Positions 41,423 to 49,546 are shown, counted from the stretch's first letter. The stretch is DNA of 49,814 bases from HGM13006 sp963650135 (GCA_963650135.1 CAVJLG010000014.1:1-49814); one strand, 5' to 3'. Numbers and translations: made by a program. The notes: generated from the sequence alone by a model not told the origin.

Positions 41423-41830
41423 ATGAAAATTTACGAAGTACAGGATAGAAGCGCGCCGCTGATGGCCGAATTGCTGCATGTTTGGGAGGACTCGGTACGG
41501 GCGACCCATCGATTCCTTTCCGAGGCGGAAATTCAGAAGATTCGGACGTATGTCCCTCAGGCACTCAGCGGGGTTGCCCATCTGATTGTGGCGGAGGATG
41601 ATACGGGAGCGCCCGTTGCATTTCTGGGAACGGAGCATCAGCGCCTGGAAATGCTGTTTTTGCTGGATCGGGTGAGAGGACAGGGCCTTGGCAGGCAGCT
41701 TTTGCAATATGGAATCCGGCACTATGACATTCAAACCCTGACGGTCAACGAGCAAAATCCCCAGGCGGTGGGATTCTATACCCACATGGGGTTTGAAACG
41801 TATCAAACATTATTTCTTCCTCCATTTTAA
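41423..41830 (+). CDS. GNAT-family N-acetyltransferase
   Basis: A 135-residue acetyl-CoA-dependent acetyltransferase. The acetyl-CoA-binding loop appears as RVRGQGLGRQLL near residue 80, followed by the LTVNEQNPQAVGFYTHMGF segment typical of the family C-terminus. ATG at 41423 follows AAAGGGGA and gives the normal domain length; an earlier in-frame ATG would add 32 residues of no family character. It converges with and overlaps the metal ATPase gene by 21 bases. Substrate unknown. Confidence 0.85.
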   Translation: MKIYEVQDRSAPLMAELLHVWEDSVRATHRFLSEAEIQKIRTYVPQALSGVAHLIVAEDDTGAPVAFLGTEHQRLEMLFLLDRVRGQGLGRQLLQYGIRHYDIQTLTVNEQNPQAVGFYTHMGFETYQTLFLPPF

Positions 41831-43681
41831 TAAGAATGCCGAGTTTGTGATGACAAGCACGGAGCCTGCATTATGGACCAGCGCGCCGACCACGGGGTTC
41901 AGCGTCCCGATGATAGCCAGGGTGATGGCGATGAAGTTCAGGGTCATGGAAAAGGTCATGTTCAGCTTGATGGTGGTCATCATCCGCTTGGACAGGGCCA
42001 CCAAATGGGGCAGCTCCTTCACCTCATCGTCCACCAGGGCAATATCTGCCGCATCCACGGCAATGTCGCTGCCCACACCGCCCATGGCAATGCCTACATC
42101 CGCCTTTTTCAGAGCGGGAGCATCGTTGACGCCGTCGCCAATCATGCACACGGGCATTTCCTTCGCCTGATACTCGCCAATGTAGCGGAGCTTATCCTCC
42201 GGCAGGCAGTTGGCCCGCACCTGGCTAATATTCAGCTTGCCCGCAATGGTTTTGGCGGCATTTTCATGGTCGCCGGTGAGCAGAACGGGCTGCACCCCCA
42301 AATCCGTAAGGGCTGTGATTGTAGCAGCACTTTCCTTCCGCAGAGTATCAGACAGGGCAAGGAAACCGGCAAATGCGCCATCCACTGCCACATAGGTCAC
42401 GGTGCAGCCCTGCTGGATGTGTGCCTCGGCCTCCGGCACGGCGTTGAGTTCAATTCCGTGCTCCCGTAGCAACTCCGGGCTGCCTGCAAGGATGGCTTTA
42501 CCCTCAACTACTGCACACACGCCCCGGCCGGGGATCATTTCAAAGTCCTTGGCCTCGGACAATGCTGTTCCGTTTTTCTTGTAGCAGCTGACGATTGCTT
42601 TCCCTAGAGGATGCTCGGAGAGCTGCTCCGCAGAGGCCGCCAGGCGATAAACCTCGTCCTTGCGCAAAGCCGCCGAAACGCTGCTTACTGCCACAACCTC
42701 CGGGGTGCCATAGGTCAACGTGCCGGTTTTATCAAAGACAATGACCTTGGCCTGGGCCAGACGCTCCAGGGCGTCACCCTCCCGAACCAGGAAGCCGTGC
42801 TTGGTGGCGTTGCCGATAGCCGCCATAATGGCTGTAGGCGTTGCCAGCACCAGGGCGCAGGGACAAAATACAACGAGGATCGTCACCGCCCGAATGATCT
42901 GCCCGGAGATGAGCCAGGTAAGAGCGGCTACTGTCAGTGCGATTACCACAATCCAGGTGGCCCAGCGATCCGCAAGTCCCACGATCTTTGCCTTGCCCGC
43001 ATCCGCAGACTGTACCAGCCGGATCATCCGCTGAATGGAGCTGTCTTCGCCAACCTTGGTGGCCTCCATTTCAAACGCGCCGAACTGATTCACCGTGCCG
43101 CTGGATACGGTGTCCCCAACGGTTTTGTCCACCGGGAGGGATTCGCCGGTCATGACGGCCTGATTGATGGAGGTCTGCCCGGAGACGAGCACGCCATCCA
43201 CGGGGACGCCCTCGCCGGGAAGCACCCGAATCCGATCTCCCACCTGAACCTGTTGGGCCGGAATTGTTTCCTCTTTTCCGTTCCTCAGCACCCGTGCGGT
43301 CTGCGGGGTCAGATGGACCAGCTTTTCAATGCCAGCCCGTGCTTTTGCTACGGTCAGCTCCTCCAGCAGGCCGCCCAGCTGCATGATAAACGCCACCTCA
43401 CCGGCGGCAAAGTCCTCGCCAATGCAGATGGAGGCGATCAGCGCCAGGGAAACCAGCACATCGGCCTTGATGTCAAAGGCTGTGACCAGCCCAATGATCG
43501 CTTCCAAAATGATTGGCAGACCGCACAGAATGATGGCGACCCATGCCATATCAAAGGGAAACGGCTGAATTTTCAGCAGGCTACAAAGTACCGCAACGCC
43601 GGAAACGGCAAGCAGAGTGATATCCTTTTTGATACCGCCCAATTCCAACCAATGTTCTAATTTTTCCATCCATGCTTTCAT
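41810..43681 (-). CDS. P1B-type heavy-metal-translocating ATPase
   Basis: A 623-residue metal-efflux ATPase with about eight membrane helices and no N-terminal metal-binding domain. Motifs: TGES actuator loop, FCPCALVLATP in the metal-binding helix (~273), the phosphorylated Asp in DKTGTLT (~315), SEHPLGKA nucleotide site and GDGVNDAP. The last helix reads VHNAGSVLVITN. CPC and CsoR control suggest copper(I), but the last-helix motif differs from classic CopA, so another soft metal is possible. ATG at 43681 follows AGAGG. Confidence 0.92.
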   Translation of the reverse strand: MKAWMEKLEHWLELGGIKKDITLLAVSGVAVLCSLLKIQPFPFDMAWVAIILCGLPIILEAIIGLVTAFDIKADVLVSLALIASICIGEDFAAGEVAFIMQLGGLLEELTVAKARAGIEKLVHLTPQTARVLRNGKEETIPAQQVQVGDRIRVLPGEGVPVDGVLVSGQTSINQAVMTGESLPVDKTVGDTVSSGTVNQFGAFEMEATKVGEDSSIQRMIRLVQSADAGKAKIVGLADRWATWIVVIALTVAALTWLISGQIIRAVTILVVFCPCALVLATPTAIMAAIGNATKHGFLVREGDALERLAQAKVIVFDKTGTLTYGTPEVVAVSSVSAALRKDEVYRLAASAEQLSEHPLGKAIVSCYKKNGTALSEAKDFEMIPGRGVCAVVEGKAILAGSPELLREHGIELNAVPEAEAHIQQGCTVTYVAVDGAFAGFLALSDTLRKESAATITALTDLGVQPVLLTGDHENAAKTIAGKLNISQVRANCLPEDKLRYIGEYQAKEMPVCMIGDGVNDAPALKKADVGIAMGGVGSDIAVDAADIALVDDEVKELPHLVALSKRMMTTIKLNMTFSMTLNFIAITLAIIGTLNPVVGALVHNAGSVLVITNSAFLLKWRKK

Positions 43682-43695
43682 AATAATCCTCTTTT

Positions 43696-43713
43696 CATAC
43701 CATAGAGGGTATG
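43696..43713. promoter_or_regulatory. Second CsoR-like operator in the ATPase leader
   Basis: Inverted repeat CATACC-N6-GGTATG (43696-43701 and 43708-43713), similar to the main operator and lying just downstream of the predicted transcript start of the ATPase gene. Confidence 0.5.
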
Positions 43714-43718
43714 GGTAC

Positions 43719-43747
43719 ATTATACCCATAGGGGTATAAGTTGTCAA
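43719..43747 (-). promoter_or_regulatory. Promoter of the metal ATPase with embedded CsoR operator
   Basis: Minus strand: consensus TTGACA (43742-43747), 17 bases, consensus TATAAT (43719-43724). The near-perfect 18-bp palindrome TATACCCATAGGGGTATA (43721-43738) fills the spacer, matching the G-tract inverted repeats bound by CsoR-family repressors; binding would block RNA polymerase. Confidence 0.85.
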
Positions 43748-43758
43748 GAGGGGGGAAA

Positions 43759-43786
43759 GAAAAAAGCCAGCCCATAGGACTGACTT
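43759..43786 (-). terminator. Terminator after csoR
   Basis: Minus strand hairpin of 10 pairs (43777-43786 with 43764-43773, two G-U), three-base loop, followed by a run of six U. Separates csoR and ATPase transcripts. Confidence 0.7.
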
Positions 43787-43801
43787 TTCATAACCTGTGT
43801 C

Positions 43802-44077
43802 TTATTGCATGTTGGCAAAGCGCTCTACCGCTTTGGTGAAGTTTTCAATGGTCTGATCGGCGTCGCCGTGTTCAATGCCATCCCGGACGCAGTGCTTAAT
43901 ATGCCCTTCCAGCACAACCTTTCCGCAGCCGTGCAGGGCAGACTTTGCAGCATTGATCTGAGACAAGATATCTTCGCAGGGCACATCCTGGTCGATCATA
44001 CGGTCAATGGCCTGAACCTGACCAATGATCTTTTTCAGGCGGCGGTGGAGATTCTCAGAATCCATACATTGTTTCAT
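43802..44077 (-). CDS. csoR: CsoR-family metal-sensing repressor
   Basis: A 91-residue all-helical repressor that leaves DNA when it binds metal. The sensing residues of copper-type CsoR proteins are recognisable: Cys in VPCEDIL, then His and Cys in EGHIKHC. An extra Cys lies in LHGCGK. ATG at 44077 follows GGAGG by eight bases; an upstream in-frame ATG overlaps that site. It lies upstream of the ATPase on the same strand, has its own promoter and terminator, and probably represses both genes. Confidence 0.93.
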   Translation of the reverse strand: MKQCMDSENLHRRLKKIIGQVQAIDRMIDQDVPCEDILSQINAAKSALHGCGKVVLEGHIKHCVRDGIEHGDADQTIENFTKAVERFANMQ

Positions 44078-44090
44078 AGCCGATTCCTCC

Positions 44091-44141
44091 ATACGGTAAG
44101 GGGTATATGTTCATTATAGCGGATGAAAAAATGAATGTCAA
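44091..44141 (-). promoter_or_regulatory. csoR promoter and operator
   Basis: Minus strand: consensus TTGACA (44136-44141), 17 bases, consensus TATAAT (44113-44118). An imperfect CsoR-like repeat (ATATACCCCTTACCGTAT, 44091-44108) covers the start site and abuts the ribosome site, suggesting self-repression. Confidence 0.75.
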
Positions 44142-44237
44142 CCTGGCGATGGGGAGGGCCGTTGCCTGCCGGCGGAGGATGATATCAAGACGATCCGTGA
44201 TTTTCTGGGTGCGACAGTGGAAGACAAAAAGGAATAG
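44142..44237 (+). other. Open tail ending at TAG, possible gene relic
   Basis: A frame without a start codon ends at 44237 and reads, near its end, AEDDIKTIRDFLGATVEDKK. It has protein-like composition but matches nothing I recognise. It may be the remnant of a gene whose front was lost when the csoR promoter region arrived, or chance. Confidence 0.2.
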
Positions 44238-44240
44238 GGC

Positions 44241-44269
44241 TTGAAAAATGTCCGAATTCAGGATAAGAT
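44241..44269 (+). promoter_or_regulatory. Promoter of the SGNH-SLH gene
   Basis: TTGAAA (44241-44246), 17-base spacer, TAAGAT (44264-44269), about 62 bases before the start codon. Confidence 0.5.
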
Positions 44270-44338
44270 GTAGAAAGCTCCCGATGCTGTGAAAGTTTGC
44301 GCAGCCGGGTGAAATCTAAGATTGCGGAAGTGAAAGAA

Positions 44339-45745
44339 ATGAAGCGAAATACGGGAATGCGCCTGCTGCTTACGATGCTGCTGATGAGTCTGCTGGCGCT
44401 GGCGGGCTATGCAGTGGACGACACAACGGATGCGCCGCCGGAAGGATATGCGTCCATGTTCCAGGCGTCTATCGAAAACAGCGCGGTACAGGCCACGCCG
44501 GAGAAGAAAACAACGCTGCTGGAGGGGAAATCCATCCTGTGCATTGGTGACAGCGTTATGGCGGGCTATGGCTTGGCCGATCCGGAGACGGAATCCTGGG
44601 TATCCATGCTGGAAAGCTGCTATGGAATGCAGGTAACCAACCGGTCCATTAGCGGCTCTACCATTACCTCGGCCGACAAGACGGGCTATATGGTGGGCGG
44701 CTGCTATGAGCCCATGGTGGAGCGGGAGCTTCCGGATGGCAAGTTTGACCTGATCTTGGTGGAAGGCAGCGGAAACGACTGGTATTGTGCGGTGCCCCTG
44801 GGGGATAGCCTGACCGAACGCAATCCCAAGACGTTTCAGGGCGCCATCAACGTAATCATTGACCGGCTTCAGGAGAAATATCCCAAAGCGGTGATCCTGT
44901 TTATGACCCCGTGGATTCCAAAATACCGCGCACCTTCCTGCTGGACGCCGGAAGAAGACTATCAAGAGGCGATGGTACAGGTGTGCGCGGCCCGGGGCGT
45001 TCCCTGCTATCAGGCCCGTAACCCGGAGCTGAGCGGGATTTATACCAATGATGTGAACTTCCGGAAGCAGTATTGTATCGCGGAAGATGACGCATGGCAT
45101 TTGAATGCAGCGGGTCAGGCGCTGTTCCTGCCGCACATTGCCCAGTGGCTGGAGGAGCAGACCCGCGAAAGCGTGCTGGTTGCGGGCTTTCAGGATGTAA
45201 AGCGTCAGGACTGGTATGCCGATACCGTGGAATACATGGCCCAGCGCGGATTGATGAACGGAACTTCCACAGACCGCTTTTCCCCCGATATGGCCATGAC
45301 CCGGGGAATGCTGGTTACGGTGCTGTATCGTGCTGCGGGGTCGCCGGATACCACTGGGTTGGAGGTTCCCTTCGTGGATGTTGCGCCGGGACAGTATTTC
45401 TATCCGGCTGTACTTTGGGCATATCAGCAGGGAATGATTCAGGGTATGGATGCAGAACATTTTGCGCCGGAAGAGAATTTGACCCGGGAGCAGATGACAA
45501 CGGTACTCTACCGCTGGTGGAAAGAAGCCCATCCGGATGCCGAGACGCCCAACGAGGAATGCCTCAGTGCATTTTGGGACCGGGATCAGCTTGGAGCGTT
45601 CGCCCGGGAGGGAATGGCTTGGGCGGTGGAGTACGGCCTGATTCAGGGCACTGAAACGGGTCGAATGGAGCCGCAATCTTCTGCCACCAGAGCGCAGGTT
45701 GCAACCGTTTTGGAGCGCTACTGGGAAAATAATGATTTGAAATGA
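44339..45745 (+). CDS. Secreted SGNH hydrolase with three SLH domains
   Basis: A 468-residue exported protein: signal peptide (residues 1-~25), an SGNH/GDSL hydrolase domain (~60-275) and three S-layer homology repeats (~285-335, 345-395, 410-465). Catalytic motifs: GDS with Ser72, Asn block in GSGND, and the D251-x-x-H254 pair in DDAWHLN. The SLH repeats would anchor it non-covalently to the cell wall. It likely removes acyl or other ester groups from surface or external glycans (inference). The ribosome site is weak (GGAAGTGAAAG). Confidence 0.9.
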   Translation: MKRNTGMRLLLTMLLMSLLALAGYAVDDTTDAPPEGYASMFQASIENSAVQATPEKKTTLLEGKSILCIGDSVMAGYGLADPETESWVSMLESCYGMQVTNRSISGSTITSADKTGYMVGGCYEPMVERELPDGKFDLILVEGSGNDWYCAVPLGDSLTERNPKTFQGAINVIIDRLQEKYPKAVILFMTPWIPKYRAPSCWTPEEDYQEAMVQVCAARGVPCYQARNPELSGIYTNDVNFRKQYCIAEDDAWHLNAAGQALFLPHIAQWLEEQTRESVLVAGFQDVKRQDWYADTVEYMAQRGLMNGTSTDRFSPDMAMTRGMLVTVLYRAAGSPDTTGLEVPFVDVAPGQYFYPAVLWAYQQGMIQGMDAEHFAPEENLTREQMTTVLYRWWKEAHPDAETPNEECLSAFWDRDQLGAFAREGMAWAVEYGLIQGTETGRMEPQSSATRAQVATVLERYWENNDLK

Positions 45746-45767
45746 CCGGAAACATGCCGCAGGGCCA

Positions 45768-45796
45768 TTGACGAGGAAAAACAGTTGTGCTATCAT
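45768..45796 (+). promoter_or_regulatory. Promoter of the MarR gene
   Basis: TTGACG (45768-45773), 17-base spacer, TATCAT (45791-45796); short leader before the start at 45828. Confidence 0.65.
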
Positions 45797-45827
45797 CTAC
45801 TTACACAACGGAGAAGGAGCGCTTGCC

Positions 45828-46295
45828 ATGGACATTACAAAGCGGCAGATTACAAAGATATCCCGAGAGGCCTCTAAGCTGGCGGGCAGAATGCTCCGGG
45901 ACCAGGGCGTTGGAACGGCAGAGTTTGACGTGATCCATGTGATCCGAAAAAATCCCGGTATTACCCAGGCGGGGATTCGGGAGCAGCTGGGGCTGGACAA
46001 GGGGGCATTGGCCCGGCAGATCGCCAGCCTGGAGTCCAAGGGCTTTTTGATCCGCAAAGACAATCCCCAGGACAAAAGAAGCCAGCTGCTCTATGCCACC
46101 GAAAAGGCCGACCAGCTGAAGAATTCCAAGGCCTACATCGAAAGCACCTATTACGGGTGGCTGCTGGAGGCCCTGTCGCCCCAGGAACAGCAGGCGTTTG
46201 CCCAGCTGCTGGAGCGGATTTATCAGCGCTCCAAGGAGGAAAGCCGGGCGGGCTTTTCCGATGTGATTGGGCGGCTGGACAGCGAAAAAGTGTAA
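45828..46295 (+). CDS. MarR-family transcriptional regulator
   Basis: A 155-residue winged-helix regulator. The recognition region ITQAGIREQLGLDKGALARQIASLESKG and the wing (RKDNPQDKRSQLLYAT) match the MarR family. ATG at 45828 follows GAAGGAG; a longer frame begins within the promoter and is excluded. It converges with the 3-hydroxyacyl-CoA dehydrogenase gene across a shared terminator. Target genes and ligand are unknown. Confidence 0.9.
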   Translation: MDITKRQITKISREASKLAGRMLRDQGVGTAEFDVIHVIRKNPGITQAGIREQLGLDKGALARQIASLESKGFLIRKDNPQDKRSQLLYATEKADQLKNSKAYIESTYYGWLLEALSPQEQQAFAQLLERIYQRSKEESRAGFSDVIGRLDSEKV

Positions 46296-46298
46296 AAG

Positions 46299-46336
46299 AA
46301 ATCCCTCTGCATCAGGATCGGTGCAGAGGGATTTTT
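46299..46336. terminator. Bidirectional terminator between marR and the 3-hydroxyacyl-CoA dehydrogenase gene
   Basis: A 13-bp perfect stem (46299-46311 with 46322-46334), ten-base loop, U-run TTTTT on the plus strand; the A-rich left flank gives a shorter U-run on the minus strand. Confidence 0.85.
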
Positions 46337-46344
46337 GCGCGATG

Positions 46345-47286
46345 TTACTTGTAGGAATAGAAGCCTTCGCCTGCGTTGATGCCGGTTTTGCCCTGGTCCA
46401 GATAATCCTCCTTGAGCATCTTCGCCAGCTTGCCGTGGAGCGAGGTGGGATCGGTGGCGTCCGGGTAATTCATGATGATGTTGTAAGCGGTGGTAATGCC
46501 TACAATATCGAGAATCCGGAAGGGACCGAAGGGAGCGCCGGTGGAGAGCATCCACGTCTTATCAATGGTTTCCACATCCGCAATGCCGTCGGCCAGCAGC
46601 TCCTGGGCGGACATCAGGAAGGGCACCAGCATGGAGTTGAGGATGTAGCCTGCCTTTTCCTTCTTGAGCTTCATGGGGATCATGCCCATGCTGGAGGCAA
46701 ACTCGGCTACTGCCTCAAACACCTGGGGATCGGTGCCGGGATGGCCCATGACCTCCGCAATGTTCTGCTTCCAGATGTTGTTGGCAAAGTGCAGCGACAG
46801 GAATTTGCCAGGACGACCGGTGGATTCCGCCAGCATGCTGGGCAGCAGGGTGGAGGAATTGGTGGCAATGATGGTTTTCTCCGGCAGCAGGGGCTGGAGC
46901 TGGGCGAAAAATGCCTTCTTGGCCTCCGGCTGCTCGGCCAACGCTTCAATCACCAGGTCTGCATCGGCAACGGCTGCGGCCAGATCGGTTTCATAGTGAA
47001 AATTCTCAAAGGCTTCATCGGCCCGACGGAGCAGGGCATCATAATCCGCGGTGGCGGAATTCCCGTTGAAGATCAGTCCACGGCTTACCGCACCGCCGTG
47101 CTCTTTTGCTGCGGTCAGTTCCGCCTGATAAATTCCGTGAAGGCGCGCGACCTTGGGCTGGGCGCGCTGGACGGAGCCCTCGCTGCGGAGATAGGTGGTC
47201 ACATGGAATCCGGCATAGGCACACTGATAGGCGATCTGGCTGCCCAATACGCCGCCACCGGCTACGGTTACATTCTGAATCTTCAT
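46345..47286 (-). CDS. 3-hydroxyacyl-CoA dehydrogenase
   Basis: A 313-residue NAD-dependent dehydrogenase. N-terminal Rossmann motif VAGGGVLGSQIAYQCA (GxGxxG variant), IEALAEQPEAKK near residue 110, the ATNSSTLLPS segment with the family Ser/Asn near 135, catalytic His in LHFANN near 160, and the C-terminal helical domain ending in GINAGEGFYSYK. It oxidises 3-hydroxyacyl-CoA or a related 3-hydroxy acid. ATG at 47286 is chosen over 47289 because GGAGG is then five bases away. No thiolase or crotonase is adjacent. Confidence 0.9.
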   Translation of the reverse strand: MKIQNVTVAGGGVLGSQIAYQCAYAGFHVTTYLRSEGSVQRAQPKVARLHGIYQAELTAAKEHGGAVSRGLIFNGNSATADYDALLRRADEAFENFHYETDLAAAVADADLVIEALAEQPEAKKAFFAQLQPLLPEKTIIATNSSTLLPSMLAESTGRPGKFLSLHFANNIWKQNIAEVMGHPGTDPQVFEAVAEFASSMGMIPMKLKKEKAGYILNSMLVPFLMSAQELLADGIADVETIDKTWMLSTGAPFGPFRILDIVGITTAYNIIMNYPDATDPTSLHGKLAKMLKEDYLDQGKTGINAGEGFYSYK

Positions 47287-47391
47287 CATATCCTCCATTC
47301 TGGAAAACACATCGTTTCCACATGTTGTAGTTGAAAAAGTAGGGACCGGAACGTGAAGCATCCGCGGGGTCCGGAACCTTTTTGTATCTTC

Positions 47392-47400
47392 ATTATAGCA
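47392..47400 (-). promoter_or_regulatory. Extended -10 promoter of the 3-hydroxyacyl-CoA dehydrogenase gene
   Basis: Minus strand reads TGCTATAAT, a full extended -10, about 105 bases upstream of the start codon. No good -35. Confidence 0.55.
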
Positions 47401-47464
47401 GGACACACGGGAAACACTTTGTGCACCGAAACGAAGAATGGAGGAATATTCGTTTAATTTGACA

Positions 47465-47499
47465 AAAGAACAGCACCATGGACCAAGCCATGGTGCTGT
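47465..47499 (-). terminator. Terminator of the FAD oxidoreductase gene
   Basis: A 12-bp perfect stem (47470-47481 with 47488-47499), six-base loop; minus strand continues TCTTTTGTC. Lies six bases after the oxidoreductase stop codon. Confidence 0.7.
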
Positions 47500-47504
47500 A
47501 ACGC

Positions 47505-49271
47505 TTATTCGTCTTCGGAGGGAACGTCCTCAGCCGCGTGGATGCCGCACAGCCGCCCAAGCGTCCAGGCCATGCCAATGGATACGCCGGGGATGGGAGT
47601 GGAATACTGAACGCCCCAGCGCCTGCCGCAGCAATTGCCGGTGGCATACAGTCCGGGGATGGGCTCCTTGTCCATGTCCAGAACATTCTGCCGCTCGTCC
47701 GTCCAAAGGCCGTCTACCGTGGCAAGAAATTCGTTGCCAATCTGCGCATGACGGCGGAAGGCATAGTAGGGCGGCTTGCACAGGGGCAATAGCACCCGGG
47801 GGTCCTTACCGAAGTCCTCGTCCCGTCCGGTTTCACAGAAGCTGTTGTACCGGGCAATGGAGGAAAGGAAGTTCTCCTTTTTCTTGCCGGTAAAGCCCAG
47901 GCAGTCCGCCAGCTGGGGCAGGGTGTCGGCGCAGAACATCCGCTCGTTGGGATCTTCCTTGGGCCCGGGTGGAGGGCCACCGGGCCCACCGGGGCCGCCA
48001 GGACCACCGGGACTACCAGGACCACCGGGGCCACCGGGACCACCAGGGCCACCGGGCATACCGTCTTCCATCCCGGGCGGAGCTTGCCGTCTGCCGCTGC
48101 CGGGGGGTGTATGAACCGGGCGCATGCTCAGACTACAGCCCTCGTCTCCCGCTTCCCGGGCACGGCGCATCAGGCTTCGAATGGCGTCCATATCCTCCTC
48201 GTTGGAGGTCCATACGGCGTTGTGGCCGGGGGCCTGATAGGTCAGCCAGTTCTCGAGATCGCTGTCAAATACCGAGGTCACATAGCCCTCAGGCAGTCGG
48301 GCACCCTCTACACCGGAGAGCACCGCGTCGCCAAAGCCCTCGTTGCAGAACCGGTTCCCGTCCCGATCCAGCCATACGGTGGCAGCGGTACCGATCACCT
48401 GATTAGGGAAGAAATAGTTGGCGCCCATGGTGGCAATGGGGCCCGGGGCCATTCTGCCGCCTGCCCACACGCCCATGCGAATGCCGCTGCCGTCCTGACC
48501 CCGCACCGAAGCGGTAACCACCTGGCCGGGCTTTTTCAGGGTAGCGATCTCATCGCACAGATCCTCTACCATTTCGGCATTTTTCGAGAAGTCACCGGCA
48601 GCCAGAATGACCCCGCGGTTCGCATTGATTTGCACATAGCTGCCGTCGCTGCGCTTGCAGATCACACCGGTGACCCGCTTGCCGGTTTTCACCAACTGGC
48701 AGGCGGTGTGCTCAAACAGAAACTTTGCGCCGCGACGCTGGGCCTCCTGCTGATTCAGCCGCGCCACCTTCGACAAGCTGGCAATGCCCGGAAACTCTGC
48801 ACAGCCGGGCCAGAACTTAAAGCCGGACAGGTCGCCGGTGAAATTTTTGTTGCCGGGCCAGTGGGTGACCACAATGGCGTCCCGCTGCTCCGGGGGCAGG
48901 GGCTCGATCATCCAGTCAAAGCATTCGCCACTGGTGCGGGCAAACTGCATCACCAGCTTGGGGTTGGAGCGGTTGTTGCTCCGAAGCTGCCAGTCGTTGA
49001 GAAACTCGATTTCATCCACATGGGGAATGCCCCGCTGTGCAAGAAACTTGGAATTGATATGGCCCAAATCGTTGCCCACCGCATGAAACAGCCGCTCTTT
49101 CTGCTGATCCACGGCGATGACTGCTGCACCGGCCTCTGCGGCGGCACGGGCGGCTGCGGTGCCGGAATGGGCACAGCCAACTACCACAACATCGGCGGAC
49201 AAGGTTTCCTGAATCAGCGCCGGGTCAATGGGGGCCGGGGGCTGCCGCCAGGGTGCGTTTAGATTCGGCAT
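47505..49271 (-). CDS. FAD-dependent oxidoreductase (fumarate-reductase flavoprotein-like) with a Gly-Pro repeat insert
   Basis: A 588-residue flavoprotein of the fumarate reductase/succinate dehydrogenase type, with no signal peptide. The dinucleotide-binding motif is VVVVGCAHSGTAAARAA, with Ala in place of the middle Gly. ILAAGDFSKN near residue 210 and the C-terminal IPGLYATGNCCG plus PGVSIGMAWTLGRL are FAD-contact segments. Residues ~405-434 are about ten Gly-Gly-Pro units, placed between the FAD and substrate-capping regions. The ATG at 49271 follows AGGAGGG. Substrate unknown; such enzymes often reduce C=C bonds in anaerobes. Confidence 0.85.
   Translation of the reverse strand: MPNLNAPWRQPPAPIDPALIQETLSADVVVVGCAHSGTAAARAAAEAGAAVIAVDQQKERLFHAVGNDLGHINSKFLAQRGIPHVDEIEFLNDWQLRSNNRSNPKLVMQFARTSGECFDWMIEPLPPEQRDAIVVTHWPGNKNFTGDLSGFKFWPGCAEFPGIASLSKVARLNQQEAQRRGAKFLFEHTACQLVKTGKRVTGVICKRSDGSYVQINANRGVILAAGDFSKNAEMVEDLCDEIATLKKPGQVVTASVRGQDGSGIRMGVWAGGRMAPGPIATMGANYFFPNQVIGTAATVWLDRDGNRFCNEGFGDAVLSGVEGARLPEGYVTSVFDSDLENWLTYQAPGHNAVWTSNEEDMDAIRSLMRRAREAGDEGCSLSMRPVHTPPGSGRRQAPPGMEDGMPGGPGGPGGPGGPGSPGGPGGPGGPGGPPPGPKEDPNERMFCADTLPQLADCLGFTGKKKENFLSSIARYNSFCETGRDEDFGKDPRVLLPLCKPPYYAFRRHAQIGNEFLATVDGLWTDERQNVLDMDKEPIPGLYATGNCCGRRWGVQYSTPIPGVSIGMAWTLGRLCGIHAAEDVPSEDE
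47968..48058. repeat. 9-bp tandem repeat coding for Gly-Gly-Pro
   Basis: About ten imperfect 9-base units (plus-strand form near CCACCAGGG) within the oxidoreductase gene. Units differ at third codon positions, so the peptide repeat is kept while the DNA has drifted, which argues for selection on the protein. Confidence 0.8.
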
Positions 49272-49546
49272 GGGATCCCTCCTGTTACAATATATTTGCC
49301 TCGGAAAAGTTGCAGCCAGCAACGAGCCGAGACATCTCGTTGCCTAAGCTGTTAGAATGGGAATGTAATGGTCTGCCCCATCCCTCCAAGGGCTTTTACG
49401 CCCGCAAAAAAGTCAGTCAGCCATCTTCCTATTCGCAGCGTTCGATTTGTGCAGGTAGAGCCGCGTGTTCGTGTCACCAAACAGATAGAATCGGCAATGG
49501 GTAAAGATGGCACAGTCCATTGCAAATTCTTTCAGGAGTGATGAAC
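49272..49546. other. Non-coding region ahead of the IS110 transposase, possible IS left end
   Basis: 275 bases with no credible gene. An 8-bp stem (49319-49326 with 49336-49343, nine-base loop) lies near the oxidoreductase. The remainder up to 49546 is the size of the non-coding left end that carries the bridge RNA in studied IS110 elements. The insertion boundary could not be placed. Confidence 0.4.

Noticed and set aside
42611..43660. 349-codon plus-strand open frame over the metal ATPase
   Set aside because: Antisense shadow; the ATPase motifs on the minus strand are complete.
47968..48058. Possible CRISPR-like repeat array
   Set aside because: Units are 9 bases, contiguous with no spacers, in frame and coding for Gly-Gly-Pro.
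48084..49262. 392-codon plus-strand open frame over the FAD oxidoreductase
   Set aside because: Antisense shadow; contains no family motif and has no ribosome site.
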